Assembly (NCBI RefSeq): GCF_018279705.1
Contig: NZ_CP036498.1
Span: 3,179,001-3,243,000, forward strand
DNA from: Tardiphaga alba
Lineage (GTDB): Bacteria > Pseudomonadota > Alphaproteobacteria > Rhizobiales > Xanthobacteraceae
Direction of reading: 5' to 3'
Length of the DNA: 64,000 bases
The translations under genes and the position numbers were made by a program. Every line of letters begins with the position of its first letter. The first letter of the stretch is position 1. The notes under the pieces are model-generated. The model saw only the letters and a list, made by a program, of their open reading frames with translations, was not told the origin of the DNA and ran no database searches. Positions 17,863 through 26,143 of the stretch are shown in pieces.

Positions 17863-17965
17863 GCCGTGTCCCGAATGGTCAGGTCTTAACAGCATCGCGG
17901 CACCCGGACAACGCAAGCCGGTCACCGGACCGGCCGCGTGACGGTGTTGCTAGATCAAATATGGG

Positions 17966-18913
17966 TCAGTACAGGCCGCGGCCCGACAGGATCGCCGCAG
18001 CTCCGCGGGCATCGACGGTGCCCTCAGCGCGCCCGGCCGGTTCGGCGGATGCGGTGTAGTCGGCATTGCCTTCATAGGACACCGCACGGCGATTCTCCGC
18101 GGGATAGCCGGCAGAAGCCGAACGGTGCCGGCTGGACGACGACATTTCAGAGGTCTGGCGATCCGCGGACGTATTGCCCAGCGAGTAAGGCCGGCCTTCC
18201 GGCATCGGGATGTCACGCGAGACGACCCGGCCGCCCTGCATGTCCGGCACGAAAGAGCGCGCCGATGCCACGCGGACCAGCGATGGCGACGGCGCAGGTT
18301 CGCCGGTGCGCAGGGTTGCGACCAGCTGGCGGTCGTCGGAGCCTTCCAGCGAAGCGCGACCGACATACTCGACGCGCACGCGGGCAACACCGTTGTTCTT
18401 GAAATCGAGAAGTTCGGCAGCCTTGTTGGAGACGTCGATCAGGCGGTTGCCGTGATAAGGGCCGCGATCGTTGACGCGCACGATCAGCGACTTGCCGTTG
18501 TACATATTGGTGACGCGCGCATAGCTCGGGATCGGCAGCGTCGGATGCGCCGCCGTGAGCGAGGTCATGTCGAACACTTCACCATTGGCGGTGCGGCGGC
18601 CGTGAAACGCGTCGCCATACCAGGACGCCATGCCCTCGGCGCGATAATTGGCATTCTCTTCGGGAACATAGGTCTTGCCGGCGATCATGTAGGGCTTGCC
18701 GACTCGATAGGTGCCGCCACCTTTGGGAACCGGCTCTCCGGCCCCGACCACGCGCGGGCTGCTGGACACGCCATATTTGGGATCGACACGGCTGAAGCTG
18801 GTGGTCTGGGACGTGCAATTGGCCAGCGCCAAACAAGCGCCCATGGCCGCCGCTGCACTCGCAGCGCGGCCGAGCCGGTGTGACCGAAGAATCCCCATAC
18901 GCCCCAATACCAT
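17966..18913 (-). CDS. rlpA: RlpA-family septal/rare lipoprotein (lytic transglycosylase fold)
   Basis: A protein of about 315 residues with a lipoprotein-like leader whose lipobox is probably L-A-N-C, then a double-psi beta-barrel (RlpA) domain. The hallmark segments are GMASWYGDAFHGRRTANGE, TAAHPTLPIPSYARVTN and VRVNDRGPYHGNRLIDVS, which include the conserved His and Asp. After about residue 190 the sequence is a low-complexity Ser/Arg/Pro tail, and no SPOR domain is seen. The start is uncertain: Met at 18913, 18898 or the longer frame to 18973. It probably acts on denuded glycan strands at the septum or outer membrane. Confidence 0.88.
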   Translation of the reverse strand: MVLGRMGILRSHRLGRAASAAAAMGACLALANCTSQTTSFSRVDPKYGVSSSPRVVGAGEPVPKGGGTYRVGKPYMIAGKTYVPEENANYRAEGMASWYGDAFHGRRTANGEVFDMTSLTAAHPTLPIPSYARVTNMYNGKSLIVRVNDRGPYHGNRLIDVSNKAAELLDFKNNGVARVRVEYVGRASLEGSDDRQLVATLRTGEPAPSPSLVRVASARSFVPDMQGGRVVSRDIPMPEGRPYSLGNTSADRQTSEMSSSSRHRSASAGYPAENRRAVSYEGNADYTASAEPAGRAEGTVDARGAAAILSGRGLY

Positions 18914-19177
18914 GCCGGCGACCGTCTGCCCATCTTGGGGCAGCCCCGTGGCCGCAAAATCCGATGCGCCCACTTCCGCATCGCGTGGTGAATATATCGT
19001 AGCCCAATCAGGGCGAAAATGGGGTGAGCCGGGTTATGGTAAACGGAACACTGACAGAGGCGAGCCGTGCCATCCCAAAATCGATTCCACATGCGAATGA
19101 CGGCGGGATCAGATTATACCGCGCGTTGTGCGGTAGATATTTACGAGCGCTTCATCTCAGCCACCTAGCGTCGCCGC

Positions 19178-19342
19178 ATGATGACATTGATCAAACGCTT
19201 CATTGCCGACGAGTCGGGCGCCACCGCCATCGAATACGGGCTGATCGCTGCGGGCATCGCGCTTGCGATCATCGCCGTGGTCAACGGCACCGGCAGCAAT
19301 CTCAAGGGCAAGTTCACATCGATCAACACGTCGCTCAAGTAA
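19178..19342 (+). CDS. Flp/Fap-type pilin, orphan
   Basis: A 54-residue protein beginning MMTLIKRFIADESGATAIEY and continuing GLIAAGIALAIIAVV. This is the classic Flp prepilin: short basic leader, G-x(3)-EY at the cleavage/assembly site, then a hydrophobic helix. It ends KFTSINTSLK. Type IVb Flp pilins are processed by CpaA and assembled by the Tad/Cpa machinery, none of which is in this window, so assembly genes would have to be elsewhere. The first or second ATG could start translation. Confidence 0.85.
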   Translation: MMTLIKRFIADESGATAIEYGLIAAGIALAIIAVVNGTGSNLKGKFTSINTSLK

Positions 19343-19369
19343 GCGACGTCGCCGAGCGAAAACTGGTGA

Positions 19370-19507
19370 TCAGCCGATGAGACGCCCGCTCCGCTCCTCG
19401 CGGCGGATATACGGCCCCCACAACACATCCTGCCGCCACAGATAGATCTGCACGCCAAGGCAGATGAAGCCGGCCAGGATCGCCAGCAGCAATATGGTCT
19501 CAATCAT
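19370..19507 (-). CDS. Small single-pass membrane protein, unknown function
   Basis: A 45-residue protein from the ATG at 19507. It has one predicted membrane helix (IETILLLAILAGFICLGVQIYL), then a basic tail WRQDVLWGPYIRREERSGR. The frame is open to 19579, but the upstream portion does not look like protein. A G-rich stretch precedes the chosen ATG. It is convergent with the pilin gene. No family is recognised. Confidence 0.5.
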   Translation of the reverse strand: MIETILLLAILAGFICLGVQIYLWRQDVLWGPYIRREERSGRLIG

Positions 19508-19642
19508 GTGTGCCCCCGAATGGTCTTTGGGAGCGATGTACCGAATGAGATTTAAAATCGCGGCGCGAAAATGCCTCACATTTCCACGCGGCCGCTAACC
19601 GGGGTTAACGGCCCTCGCTTGCATCGAGAGAGACTGCAGCGA

Positions 19643-19771
19643 CTAGCGCGGCGGCAGGAACGTTGCGGCATTGATCACGGCGACGGCCGCAAAGGTCATC
19701 ATCCATAACGGCCACACCGGTGCATCGGCCGGATTGTTGAACCGCCGGTGAACGCCAAAATTACGCGCCAT
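19643..19771 (-). CDS. Small hypothetical protein (42 residues)
   Basis: The sequence starts MARNFGVHRRFNNPADAP and continues VWPLWMMTFAAVAVINAATF, a possible membrane helix, ending LPPR. A near-perfect Shine-Dalgarno AAGGAG lies 6 bases before the ATG, which is the main support for translation. No family is recognised. It belongs to a run of very short genes around the Flp pilin. Confidence 0.6.
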   Translation of the reverse strand: MARNFGVHRRFNNPADAPVWPLWMMTFAAVAVINAATFLPPR

Positions 19772-19991
19772 GGGTTGCTCCTTCGTCCAGATCGAGATCG
19801 ACTCAAAGCTCGCATTTCAACGTGGTGAAAATGCGCCTCGGCGCAGACCATAGCTTGTCATACAGCGACAACCGGCCGCAAAGCGGATCCATCTACCGAT
19901 GCACGCGCAAAGCCCGTTGCAGTAAGGTTGAAAGCTTAGGTTAAATCCGTCGTTGCGTTGACCGGCATCGGCGCCCTGCTCAACTGCCGGA

Positions 19992-20237
19992 ATGATCGAC
20001 GATGATGACGAGCATTATCAGCTCGACGCCCACGGCGTGCGCGTGCTGATCGGACTGTCGGCAGCGGAAACCGCTGAATTCATCCGGCTCGATTCGGCAC
20101 TCGGCGATGTCCGCATGACGCCCATGGAGGACGGGCACACCTGGTCATGCATGGAAGATCGTCGCTGGCTGGAGCTGTTCGAGAAGCACGAGGCGGCCCG
20201 GCAACCGTTCCGAAATGCCAGCAGGACACGGCACTGA
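19992..20237 (+). CDS. Hypothetical protein
   Basis: An 81-residue soluble, acidic protein (MIDDDDEHYQLDAHGVRVLI, then GLSAAETAEFIRLDSAL, and MEDRRWLELFEKHEAAR). There is no signal peptide or known motif. The composition and the plausible helix pattern suggest a real protein. It ends shortly before the ssrA terminator on the opposite strand. Confidence 0.6.
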   Translation: MIDDDDEHYQLDAHGVRVLIGLSAAETAEFIRLDSALGDVRMTPMEDGHTWSCMEDRRWLELFEKHEAARQPFRNASRTRH

Positions 20238-20248
20238 ACACCGTGCAA

Positions 20249-20281
20249 AGAAAAACCGCGCCATCCCGAAGGATGACGCGG
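20249..20281 (-). terminator. Rho-independent terminator of ssrA
   Basis: On the minus strand an 11-bp stem (CCGCGTCATCC / GGATGGCGCGG, one mismatch) is closed by a TTCG tetraloop and followed by TTTTTCTTT. It comes right after the end of the tmRNA coding piece, and fits no minus-strand protein gene. Confidence 0.85.
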
Positions 20282-20560
20282 CCGGCCGTTCTGTTGCTAG
20301 GTGGACCAACCCCGAACGGTTACGCCGCGAGGCGCACTTCGTTCATGCTAACGTTATCGTTGGCATTTAGGTTTTTGACCCGATAACGGCGGTATCATGC
20401 CGAGCACAATTCGCGACTTCTTCGCAGCCATCGATCCTGTTTCGCCCCCGCCTAAGCAGCCCTGCGACCGACTTCCCTGAGAAAAGCCAGAAGCTGCTGA
20501 GGTGGAGGCGCCGGGTACTGCCCCCGGGTCTGCCTGCGGTCCATCGTGAGGTTCAGCGCC
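20282..20560 (-). ncRNA. ssrA: Two-piece (circularly permuted) tmRNA
   Basis: Read on the minus strand the order is acceptor piece, intervening segment, coding piece. The acceptor piece has a T-arm CCGGG-GGCAGTA-CCCGG at 20511-20527, then the 3' acceptor strand CGCCTCC and A-C-C near 20501. About 50 nt later the coding piece begins GGGGGCGAAACAGGATCGA at 20449; its first seven bases pair with CGCCTCC (one G-U). The tag frame at 20364-20320 encodes ANDNVSMNEVRLAA and a TAA stop. A terminator follows. CCA appears not to be encoded. The precise 5' end of the acceptor piece is uncertain (about 20555-20575). tmRNA with SmpB rescues stalled ribosomes. Confidence 0.92.
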
Positions 20561-20654
20561 ATCGTCTTGCGACAGGATGAATATAGGGGGGATGACGACG
20601 GAAATCTAGGTGGGCCCCGGGATGAGCCCGATGCACAGCCGCGCGCGCGGGAAT

Positions 20655-20744
20655 TGGCGGAAGGGGTGGGATTCGAACCCACGGTACCCTTGCAGGCACG
20701 GCGGTTTTCAAGACCGCTGCCTTAAACCACTCGGCCACCCTTCC
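20655..20744 (-). tRNA. tRNA-Ser (anticodon TGA)
   Basis: A 90-nt class II tRNA with CCA encoded. The acceptor stem GGAAGGG / CCCTTCC is perfect. The anticodon stem-loop is GCGGT-CTTGAAA-ACCGC, giving anticodon TGA. A long variable arm follows, and the T-arm is GTGGG-TTCGAAT-CCCAC. It lies about 95 bases upstream of ssrA on the same strand. Confidence 0.97.
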
Positions 20745-20909
20745 GTTGCCGACAGCGCTTAGCAAAGGGGGCTGCGCAGGGGAAGAGGAATACGTGCGCA
20801 CGGTCGGTCGACTGGCCCCCCGCAGATTATTTTTGCCGGCTTGTCGGCATATGCGCAAAGCGAGACGTCTTGATCACAGGCGCCGGTCGTGGCGCAGGAG
20901 GATCTCAGA

Positions 20910-21569
20910 ATGCGAAAGCTCATCGTCGGCGCCTTCACCAGCCTGGATGGCGTCATGCAGGCACCGGGCGGCCCCGAGGAGGACCCGATCGGCGGCTTCT
21001 CGTTTGGCGGCTGGGCGGCGCCCTATTTCGATGAAACCATGGGCGCCGAGGTCGGTGAGCTCTTCAGCGCGCCGTTCGATCTGCTGCTCGGCCGCAAGAC
21101 CTACGATATCTTCGCCGCACACTGGCCCTATGCCAAACCGGACGATCCGATCGGTCCACTGTTCGACCGCATCAACAAGTATGTCGCGACACGCAATCGC
21201 GGCTTCGAGACAAACTGGCAGAACAGCCACATCCTCGGCGCGGATGCCGTGGAGGCGGTGCGCCAGCTAAAGCGCGAAGACGGCCCCAACCTGCTCACCC
21301 AGGGCTCCACGGATTTTTTGAAGACCCTGTTCGCGCATGGCCTGGTCGACGAGATCAATGTCTACGTCTTCCCGATCCTGCTCGGTCGCGGCAAGCGGTT
21401 GTTCGGTGACGCATCGCAGCCCACGGCGCTGAAGCTCGTGTCGTCGAAAACGACCGCGAGCGGCATCACCGCCAATCGCTATGTTCCATCCGGCGCTGTC
21501 ACGACGGGCTCGTTCGAATTCGAACAGCCCACCGAAGCGGAACTGGCGCGGCGCAAGAACCTGACCTGA
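20910..21569 (+). CDS. Dihydrofolate reductase-family protein (RibD C-terminal domain-like)
   Basis: A 219-residue single-domain protein of the RibD_C/DHFR fold. The N-terminal strand MRKLIVGAFTSLDGVMQAPG, the FDLLLGRKTYDIFA motif, the TQGSTDFLKTLFAHGLVDE turn and LGRGKRLFG near the C-terminus are characteristic. It is probably an NADPH-dependent reductase of unknown substrate. AGGAGG lies 7 bases before the ATG at 20910, so this start is preferred to one seven codons earlier. Confidence 0.87.
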   Translation: MRKLIVGAFTSLDGVMQAPGGPEEDPIGGFSFGGWAAPYFDETMGAEVGELFSAPFDLLLGRKTYDIFAAHWPYAKPDDPIGPLFDRINKYVATRNRGFETNWQNSHILGADAVEAVRQLKREDGPNLLTQGSTDFLKTLFAHGLVDEINVYVFPILLGRGKRLFGDASQPTALKLVSSKTTASGITANRYVPSGAVTTGSFEFEQPTEAELARRKNLT

Positions 21570-21583
21570 CCTGACGCGCCGAC

Positions 21584-22171
21584 CTAGCGCGGCGCCGGGG
21601 CTGCGCCGCCCAGTGGTGCGCCGCCGACCGACACTGCACCGGCGGGGCGATCTGCGGCGCGCTTGCGCGGCGCCGTGGGTGCCGGCCGGGGGCTGGCGGC
21701 GGCGGGCGCCGCGGCAGCGGTAGGCACGGCGACCGGCGCGGGTGTCGGTGCCGCGGCGGCCCTGCCCTGCTGCATCTGGTCGAGCTTCGCGGTCAGATTC
21801 GCCAGCTGGCCGGTCAGTCCCTGCACCTGGTCCGACAAGCGCTTGAGCTCAACCTTCTGCGCATTGAGCAGATCATTGGCGGTCTGGATCGCGCTTCCGG
21901 TCTGCTGTTGGAAAGCTGTGAACTCGGCTGCATTCACGGCCGGCTCGGCGGCGCTCGCAAGGACTTCAGCATTTTCACCGGGGGCGCTGACAGGGTTCGC
22001 CGCTCCGTGCAGCATATCAGTGACGGTATCGAGATTGAGCCAGACAAGCCCGCCTGCGGCGCCGACGATGAGCAGGACGGCCAGAATGCCGACCGCACCA
22101 AACGACCTCCGCTTCCGCAGCGTCACCGGCGGCGGTCCAACATTGATCTCATTTCCGTATGTATCGGCCAC
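21584..22171 (-). CDS. Hypothetical membrane-anchored coiled-coil protein
   Basis: A 195-residue protein. There is a short cytoplasmic N-terminus, a membrane helix at about 27-47 (FGAVGILAVLLIVGAAGGLV), a likely helical/coiled-coil region at about 80-135 (NDLLNAQKVELKRLSDQVQG, with heptad-like spacing), and a Pro/Ala-rich low-complexity tail from about 136. No catalytic motif is visible. It is convergent with the DHFR-like gene (14 bp between stops). Function is unknown. Confidence 0.72.
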   Translation of the reverse strand: MADTYGNEINVGPPPVTLRKRRSFGAVGILAVLLIVGAAGGLVWLNLDTVTDMLHGAANPVSAPGENAEVLASAAEPAVNAAEFTAFQQQTGSAIQTANDLLNAQKVELKRLSDQVQGLTGQLANLTAKLDQMQQGRAAAAPTPAPVAVPTAAAAPAAASPRPAPTAPRKRAADRPAGAVSVGGAPLGGAAPAPR

Positions 22172-22499
22172 GGGATTTCCTTAATTGTAGCACCCGACCC
22201 TGCGGCTCGATCGACGAGACATGCGGCGCATCCGATCGTGTTTGTAAGCACAAATCAGCTGACCGTGAACCGCCATTGCCGAGAGGCAAGGCGTATCCCC
22301 ATGTCGACGCCGTCGGGCTTACGACACGCTTGCGCCACCCCACCGCCGCGAGTCTTGCCACATGGTGCCACGCTTCGACGCTGATGGATGTTGCAGCAAC
22401 GCATCACCACACAACCGAATGAAAGCGCTCTCACGAATATCTTTGACTGTGCGGCAGCTCATCACGTTTGGTCAGCGCGGGGGAAAAGGACCACCGATC
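22172..22499. other. Intergenic region, nothing recognised
   Basis: Divergent spacer between the coiled-coil protein and a very short plus-strand frame. Short open frames here look like chance readings of GC-rich DNA. No RNA gene or clear palindrome is seen. Confidence 0.4.
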
Positions 22500-22589
22500 A
22501 TGATCGACACCGTCACTGCAATCTTCGGCGTACTCAGCGCAGGCATTCTTGTTGCTCACGCTTACGACGGCTTCCGCGCTCGCCTCTGA
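22500..22589 (+). CDS. Very small membrane protein (29 residues), tentative
   Basis: The frame encodes MIDTVTAIFGVLSAGILVAH then AYDGFRARL, a single hydrophobic helix with a basic end. An AAAGGA-type ribosome site lies about 14 bases upstream. No family is recognised; the frame is short, so translation is uncertain. Confidence 0.45.
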   Translation: MIDTVTAIFGVLSAGILVAHAYDGFRARL

Positions 22590-22818
22590 TCGCGCCCCCC
22601 CGGCTGCTCGACGGCGGACATCAAACACCGCCCGGTGCAATTCATGCCCGGTGTTGGTCACCTCACTTTCTGATGCGCATGCAGCCAATCTGCCCCCGCA
22701 TCATGAAACAAGACTGAAACACGATTCTCCATGCGCCGGCTGAACGCTGCCTGAGGGCAGCGCGACCCATCGGCAGGGACATCACAGGGCCGCTGGCCCA
22801 GCCCAATGGAGAACGACC

Positions 22819-23082
22819 ATGCTTCGCAAAATCACCCTCGGCCTGATCGCCGCCGCTTCGCTCGGCGCGGCTGCCCTCGCGCCATCCGCAGCTTCGGCCC
22901 AGGGATGGACCCATCACCATGGCTGGCACATCGCCGGCTGGAATGGCCGCATCGTCCATCACGGCTTTTATGGCGGTCCGACCTTCTATATCGGTGGCCT
23001 CACCGATGACTGCCTGCAGCGCCGCGTCGTCGAGACCCGCCGCGGGCCCCGCGTCCGTGTCGTCAATGTCTGCACATTTTAA
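22819..23082 (+). CDS. Small secreted His/Gly-rich hypothetical protein
   Basis: An 87-residue protein with a clear signal peptide (MLRKITLGLIAAASLGAAAL, cleavage after ASA) and a mature part rich in His, Gly and Tyr (HHHGWHIAGWNGRIVHHG). Two cysteines (DDC and VNVC near the end) may form a disulfide. It belongs to the common rhizobial type of small exported proteins of unknown role. AGAACGACC precedes the ATG. A strong terminator follows, marking a single-gene unit. Confidence 0.72.
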   Translation: MLRKITLGLIAAASLGAAALAPSAASAQGWTHHHGWHIAGWNGRIVHHGFYGGPTFYIGGLTDDCLQRRVVETRRGPRVRVVNVCTF

Positions 23083-23094
23083 AGGCCCTGCTCG

Positions 23095-23122
23095 AAGCCC
23101 GGCAACCAGCCGGGCTTCTTTT
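23095..23122 (+). terminator. Rho-independent terminator after the small secreted protein
   Basis: A perfect 9-bp stem AAGCCCGGC / GCCGGGCTT with an AACCA loop, followed by CTTTTCC. It lies 13 bp after the stop codon of the gene at 22819-23082. Confidence 0.85.
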
Positions 23123-23235
23123 CCCATACCGGGGTATTGTCCCTGCGGTTGTTGCCGGCCGGTCACAGCCATCGTGATCGGAACCCGCTAGAGTACTTTT
23201 GTCCGCAGCGCGTTGCTGGGGTCAAAGGCAAGCGG

Positions 23236-24042
23236 ATGAGACTGCTCGGACTGGCAGCATTGTTGGCAATGACTGGCGTGGCTACGGCTTCGGCGGCCGA
23301 CATGTTGTCACGCATTGTCACCAAAGCTCCGCAGATTACCGATGCCTCCTATAACTGGGGCGGCTGGTATGTCGGCGGCCATGCCGGCGGCGTCTGGGGG
23401 CGCAGCGACGTCAACAGTGCTTTCGTCAATGGCACGACGCCGATCGCCAATCAGCAGGCTTTTGCGTCGAGCTCAACGCAATTCAATCCTGCCGGTTTCA
23501 ATGGCGGTGGCCAGATCGGCTACAACCATCAGGTCGATCGCTGGCTGTTCGGTGTCGAGGTCGATGCCAGCTATACCGGCTTACGTCAGGCCCGCAGCGT
23601 CACCGCTCCATTCCCCGTCGGTGGCACCTCATTCACGGCGACGACTGCGACAAGCGCCGACTGGTCCGTGACGCTGCGCCCGCGCGTGGGCTACACCGTC
23701 GATCGCACGCTGTTCTATCTCACGGGAGGCCTCGCCCTCACCGAGCTCAACCTGTCGTCGTCCTACGTGGATACGGCCGGCCAGAGCGAACGCACCGATT
23801 TCAGCAAGACCGCGGTTGGCTGGGTCGCCGGTGCGGGGATCGAGCATGCCTTTACGCGCAACTGGAGCGCCAAGGTCGAGTATCTCTACACTGACTTTGG
23901 AAAGCAGAAAGCGGCATCACCGCTGCTGACGGGCGCGGGAACGGCCAACGGCCTGGTCGCCCATGACGTGAATCTCAACACGAATACGGTTCGTGGCGGA
24001 CTCAACTATCACTTCGGTGGTCCGTCGGTTGCCCGTTACTGA
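23236..24042 (+). CDS. Outer-membrane beta-barrel protein (porin-family, Omp25/Omp31-like)
   Basis: A 268-residue exported protein. The signal peptide (MRLLGLAALLAMTGVATASA) is followed by WGGWYVGGHAGGVWGRSDV, the hallmark N-terminus of small rhizobial surface-antigen barrels. Alternating strands follow (IGYNHQVDRWLFGVEVDASY, GWVAGAGIEHAFTRNWSAKV), and the end NTVRGGLNYHFGG is typical of the last strand. It forms an eight-stranded barrel in the outer membrane; channel activity is not certain. The frame is open to 23137, but 23236 gives a correct leader. Confidence 0.88.
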   Translation: MRLLGLAALLAMTGVATASAADMLSRIVTKAPQITDASYNWGGWYVGGHAGGVWGRSDVNSAFVNGTTPIANQQAFASSSTQFNPAGFNGGGQIGYNHQVDRWLFGVEVDASYTGLRQARSVTAPFPVGGTSFTATTATSADWSVTLRPRVGYTVDRTLFYLTGGLALTELNLSSSYVDTAGQSERTDFSKTAVGWVAGAGIEHAFTRNWSAKVEYLYTDFGKQKAASPLLTGAGTANGLVAHDVNLNTNTVRGGLNYHFGGPSVARY

Positions 24043-24064
24043 TCAGCCTGATCAAGACGAGTTG

Positions 24065-24289
24065 TCAGCCAGCTAAAGCCATCGCGCGACCGGCAACCGG
24101 GTAGCCCTCGACGACGATCTCCCAGCGCAGCGGCCAGCAAGTCAGATCCGGTCGAACCGCATGCACGTAACCTCCAACGAATGTGCTGTCGCTTGCGGCG
24201 CTGAAACGCTCGTCGATCATCTCGCCATACAGATGCGCCATGCGGCAGCGGCGCATTTGTGCGTAAGACGTCGTTTCATATATGGCCAA
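24065..24289 (-). CDS. Hypothetical protein, doubtful
   Basis: A frame of up to 74 residues. The first codon would be TTG; internal ATGs would give shorter proteins beginning MRRCRMAHLYGEMIDE or MAHLYGEM. The C-terminal half (VGGYVHAVRPDLTCWPLRWE) reads like protein, but there is no recognised family and no strong ribosome site. Confidence 0.3.
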   Translation of the reverse strand: MAIYETTSYAQMRRCRMAHLYGEMIDERFSAASDSTFVGGYVHAVRPDLTCWPLRWEIVVEGYPVAGRAMALAG

Positions 24290-24484
24290 TCAGGCCTCCC
24301 GCGCATTCGATCTATTCGTTCGGAGCCTGAATGAGTCGCGGTTAACAAATTCAGAACGCGGCGCTTCACGCCTATTCGCACGCATCCACCGCAATCTCGC
24401 AGACACCCCCGACTTTCCCTGATCGGATTCACGACCGTTTCAGCAATCCCGCGCAGGTTAGGCGGAATTTCTGGAGCGCGCCCG

Positions 24485-24673
24485 ATGTTCATGATTGCGA
24501 GCATACTCACGGTCGCCGCTGGCATCTTCTACGCGGCGAGTATCAACAACACCGCCTGGGCAGTCCGCATTTGCCGCTACGGCGACATGTTCTGCATGAA
24601 TCCGTCATGGCTGTTTACAGCAGCCATCCTCGCGATCCTCTGCGCACTGTTTCTGCGCGTCGATCGTCTCTGA
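24485..24673 (+). CDS. Small membrane protein, unknown function
   Basis: A 62-residue protein with two hydrophobic segments (MIASILTVAAGIFYAAS and WLFTAAILAILCALFL) joined by a loop with two Cys (VRICRYGDMFCMNPS). The layout suggests two membrane helices with a possible periplasmic disulfide. No homologue is recognised with certainty. The region just upstream (24290-24484) holds nothing else that I can support. Confidence 0.6.
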   Translation: MFMIASILTVAAGIFYAASINNTAWAVRICRYGDMFCMNPSWLFTAAILAILCALFLRVDRL

Positions 24674-24735
24674 GCAAGGCCTCGTCTGAACAACGCGTCG
24701 TCTGACCAACGCGTGGTCTGAGCGAGCCGGCGGGT

Positions 24736-24972
24736 TCAACGCATGCCAAGATCGCCGCACGCGACGACCTCGAATGGTCGCGCCCTGACGCTGCGTGGCA
24801 ATAGCCGCATCAGGCGGCGGGCCTGACAGTGCGGGCAAGCAAAGGTTCGCACCTCACCGCCAGCGCCGTCGGGCTCAATTTTTGAGAGATAAACCTGCGT
24901 CCGGCAACAGGAGCATTTGAGGTGCTCGGTGCGGATATTGTCGTTCAGGTAGAGTATGCGCGTGCTAGGCAT
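24736..24972 (-). CDS. Small zinc-ribbon-like hypothetical protein
   Basis: A 78-residue protein with two CxxC pairs: C-S-C-C in HLKCSCCRTQVYL and C-P-H-C in FACPHCQARR, about 25 residues apart. This spacing suits a zinc ribbon. The rest is basic (ARRLMRLLPRSVRARPF). A structural or nucleic-acid-binding role is possible but not shown. Confidence 0.6.
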   Translation of the reverse strand: MPSTRILYLNDNIRTEHLKCSCCRTQVYLSKIEPDGAGGEVRTFACPHCQARRLMRLLPRSVRARPFEVVACGDLGMR

Positions 24973-25259
24973 CGGCGAGCTCCGAAAACCGTCAGGTTTC
25001 GGTCGCAGCGCCTAAAACGGCGCCGACGACCTCAGAACAAACAACCTTTAATTGCTTAAAAAGCGCTGTACGCGCACTGGGAATCGCGTCCGTAACGAGC
25101 TACCTCAATTCCGCACCGTATACCAGAGGCCACACGCCCAGCGTGCATAATTTTCACAGACTGTTGCAGGAAGCACTCAAATTCATCGATTGCGGTCCGG
25201 CGTGACACAACTGTAGATTTTGATCTCACCATCAATTCCGGACGGGATTCGGAGGCGAG

Positions 25260-26135
25260 ATGCATAAGCGATATCAGCCGCTCAACATCCCCATTGAGAT
25301 CGTTCGCACAGTCGTCGCCATCTCCGAGACCGGAAGCCTCACCAAAGCGGCTGAACGACTGGGCTTAAGCCAGCCTGCGGTCAGCTCGCAGATCAAACGC
25401 ATTCAGGGCTTGGTCGGCGGGGCACTTTTTACAAAAACGTCTCAGGGCACAAGCGCCACGCAACTCGGCAAGCTCGTCCTGCATCAAGCCCGGCGCATCC
25501 TTGAAGCCAATGATCAGATGCTCCGGATCGGCGGTGCCGCGCATCTGCCGCAGCCGATCCGGTTGGGATTGAGCACCTTGTTCGTGCGGCAGTTTCTTGC
25601 TGAGCAACGCGGCGGGCTACTAACCGATCTCGTCATCCATACGGACAACTCGGTCGGTATTACCAAGGGCTTGATCGACGGTTATATCGACATCGCCTAT
25701 ATCTTTGAAAATCCGGAAATGACGAGCGAGATTTCGCATCTGATCGTCAACGAGGTTGATGAGGAATTCGTCTGGGTGCGGTCGAAGGATTTCGTGCTGA
25801 GTCCCGGCGCGCCGATCCCGTTGCTGACCTGGCCAGGCGACGACCTGATGATCCGCACGCTCACCCGCCACGGACTCGCGTACAAGATCGTGTTCAATAG
25901 TCCGGACTATCATGCCAAGCTCGCGGCCGTGGAGGCCGGGATCGGCATCGCCGCGATTCCGAAGCGGATGATCCCCGCCCCGCTGGTCTGGGCACAGGAA
26001 TACTACCTGCCAGCTTTGCCACCGCTCAAGGCATTGCTCTGCGCGCGATCCAATCTGGAAAGTTCACAAAGCACCAAACTGCTGAAGACCATGTCAGAAC
26101 GGTTCTTCGGGACGCCACAAATCGTCAATCTATAG
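25260..26135 (+). CDS. LysR-family transcriptional regulator
   Basis: A 291-residue regulator. The N-terminal winged helix is at residues about 9-66, with the LysR signature SLTKAAERLGLSQPAVSSQI. The effector domain follows from about 95 (IRLGLSTLFVRQF). It differs from typical members in having few hydrophobic strands before the hinge, but length and fold fit. The ATG at 25260 is preceded by GGAGGCGAG. It does not face an obvious target gene, so its regulon cannot be inferred. Confidence 0.9.
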   Translation: MHKRYQPLNIPIEIVRTVVAISETGSLTKAAERLGLSQPAVSSQIKRIQGLVGGALFTKTSQGTSATQLGKLVLHQARRILEANDQMLRIGGAAHLPQPIRLGLSTLFVRQFLAEQRGGLLTDLVIHTDNSVGITKGLIDGYIDIAYIFENPEMTSEISHLIVNEVDEEFVWVRSKDFVLSPGAPIPLLTWPGDDLMIRTLTRHGLAYKIVFNSPDYHAKLAAVEAGIGIAAIPKRMIPAPLVWAQEYYLPALPPLKALLCARSNLESSQSTKLLKTMSERFFGTPQIVNL

Positions 26136-26143
26136 GCCCCGCG

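Noticed and set aside
20655..20744. tRNA-Ser as an integration site for a genomic island
   Set aside because: No integrase gene and no repeat of the tRNA 3' end was seen nearby.
22149..22422. Short frames on both strands upstream of 22500
   Set aside because: No ribosome site, no protein-like pattern, and they overlap each other.
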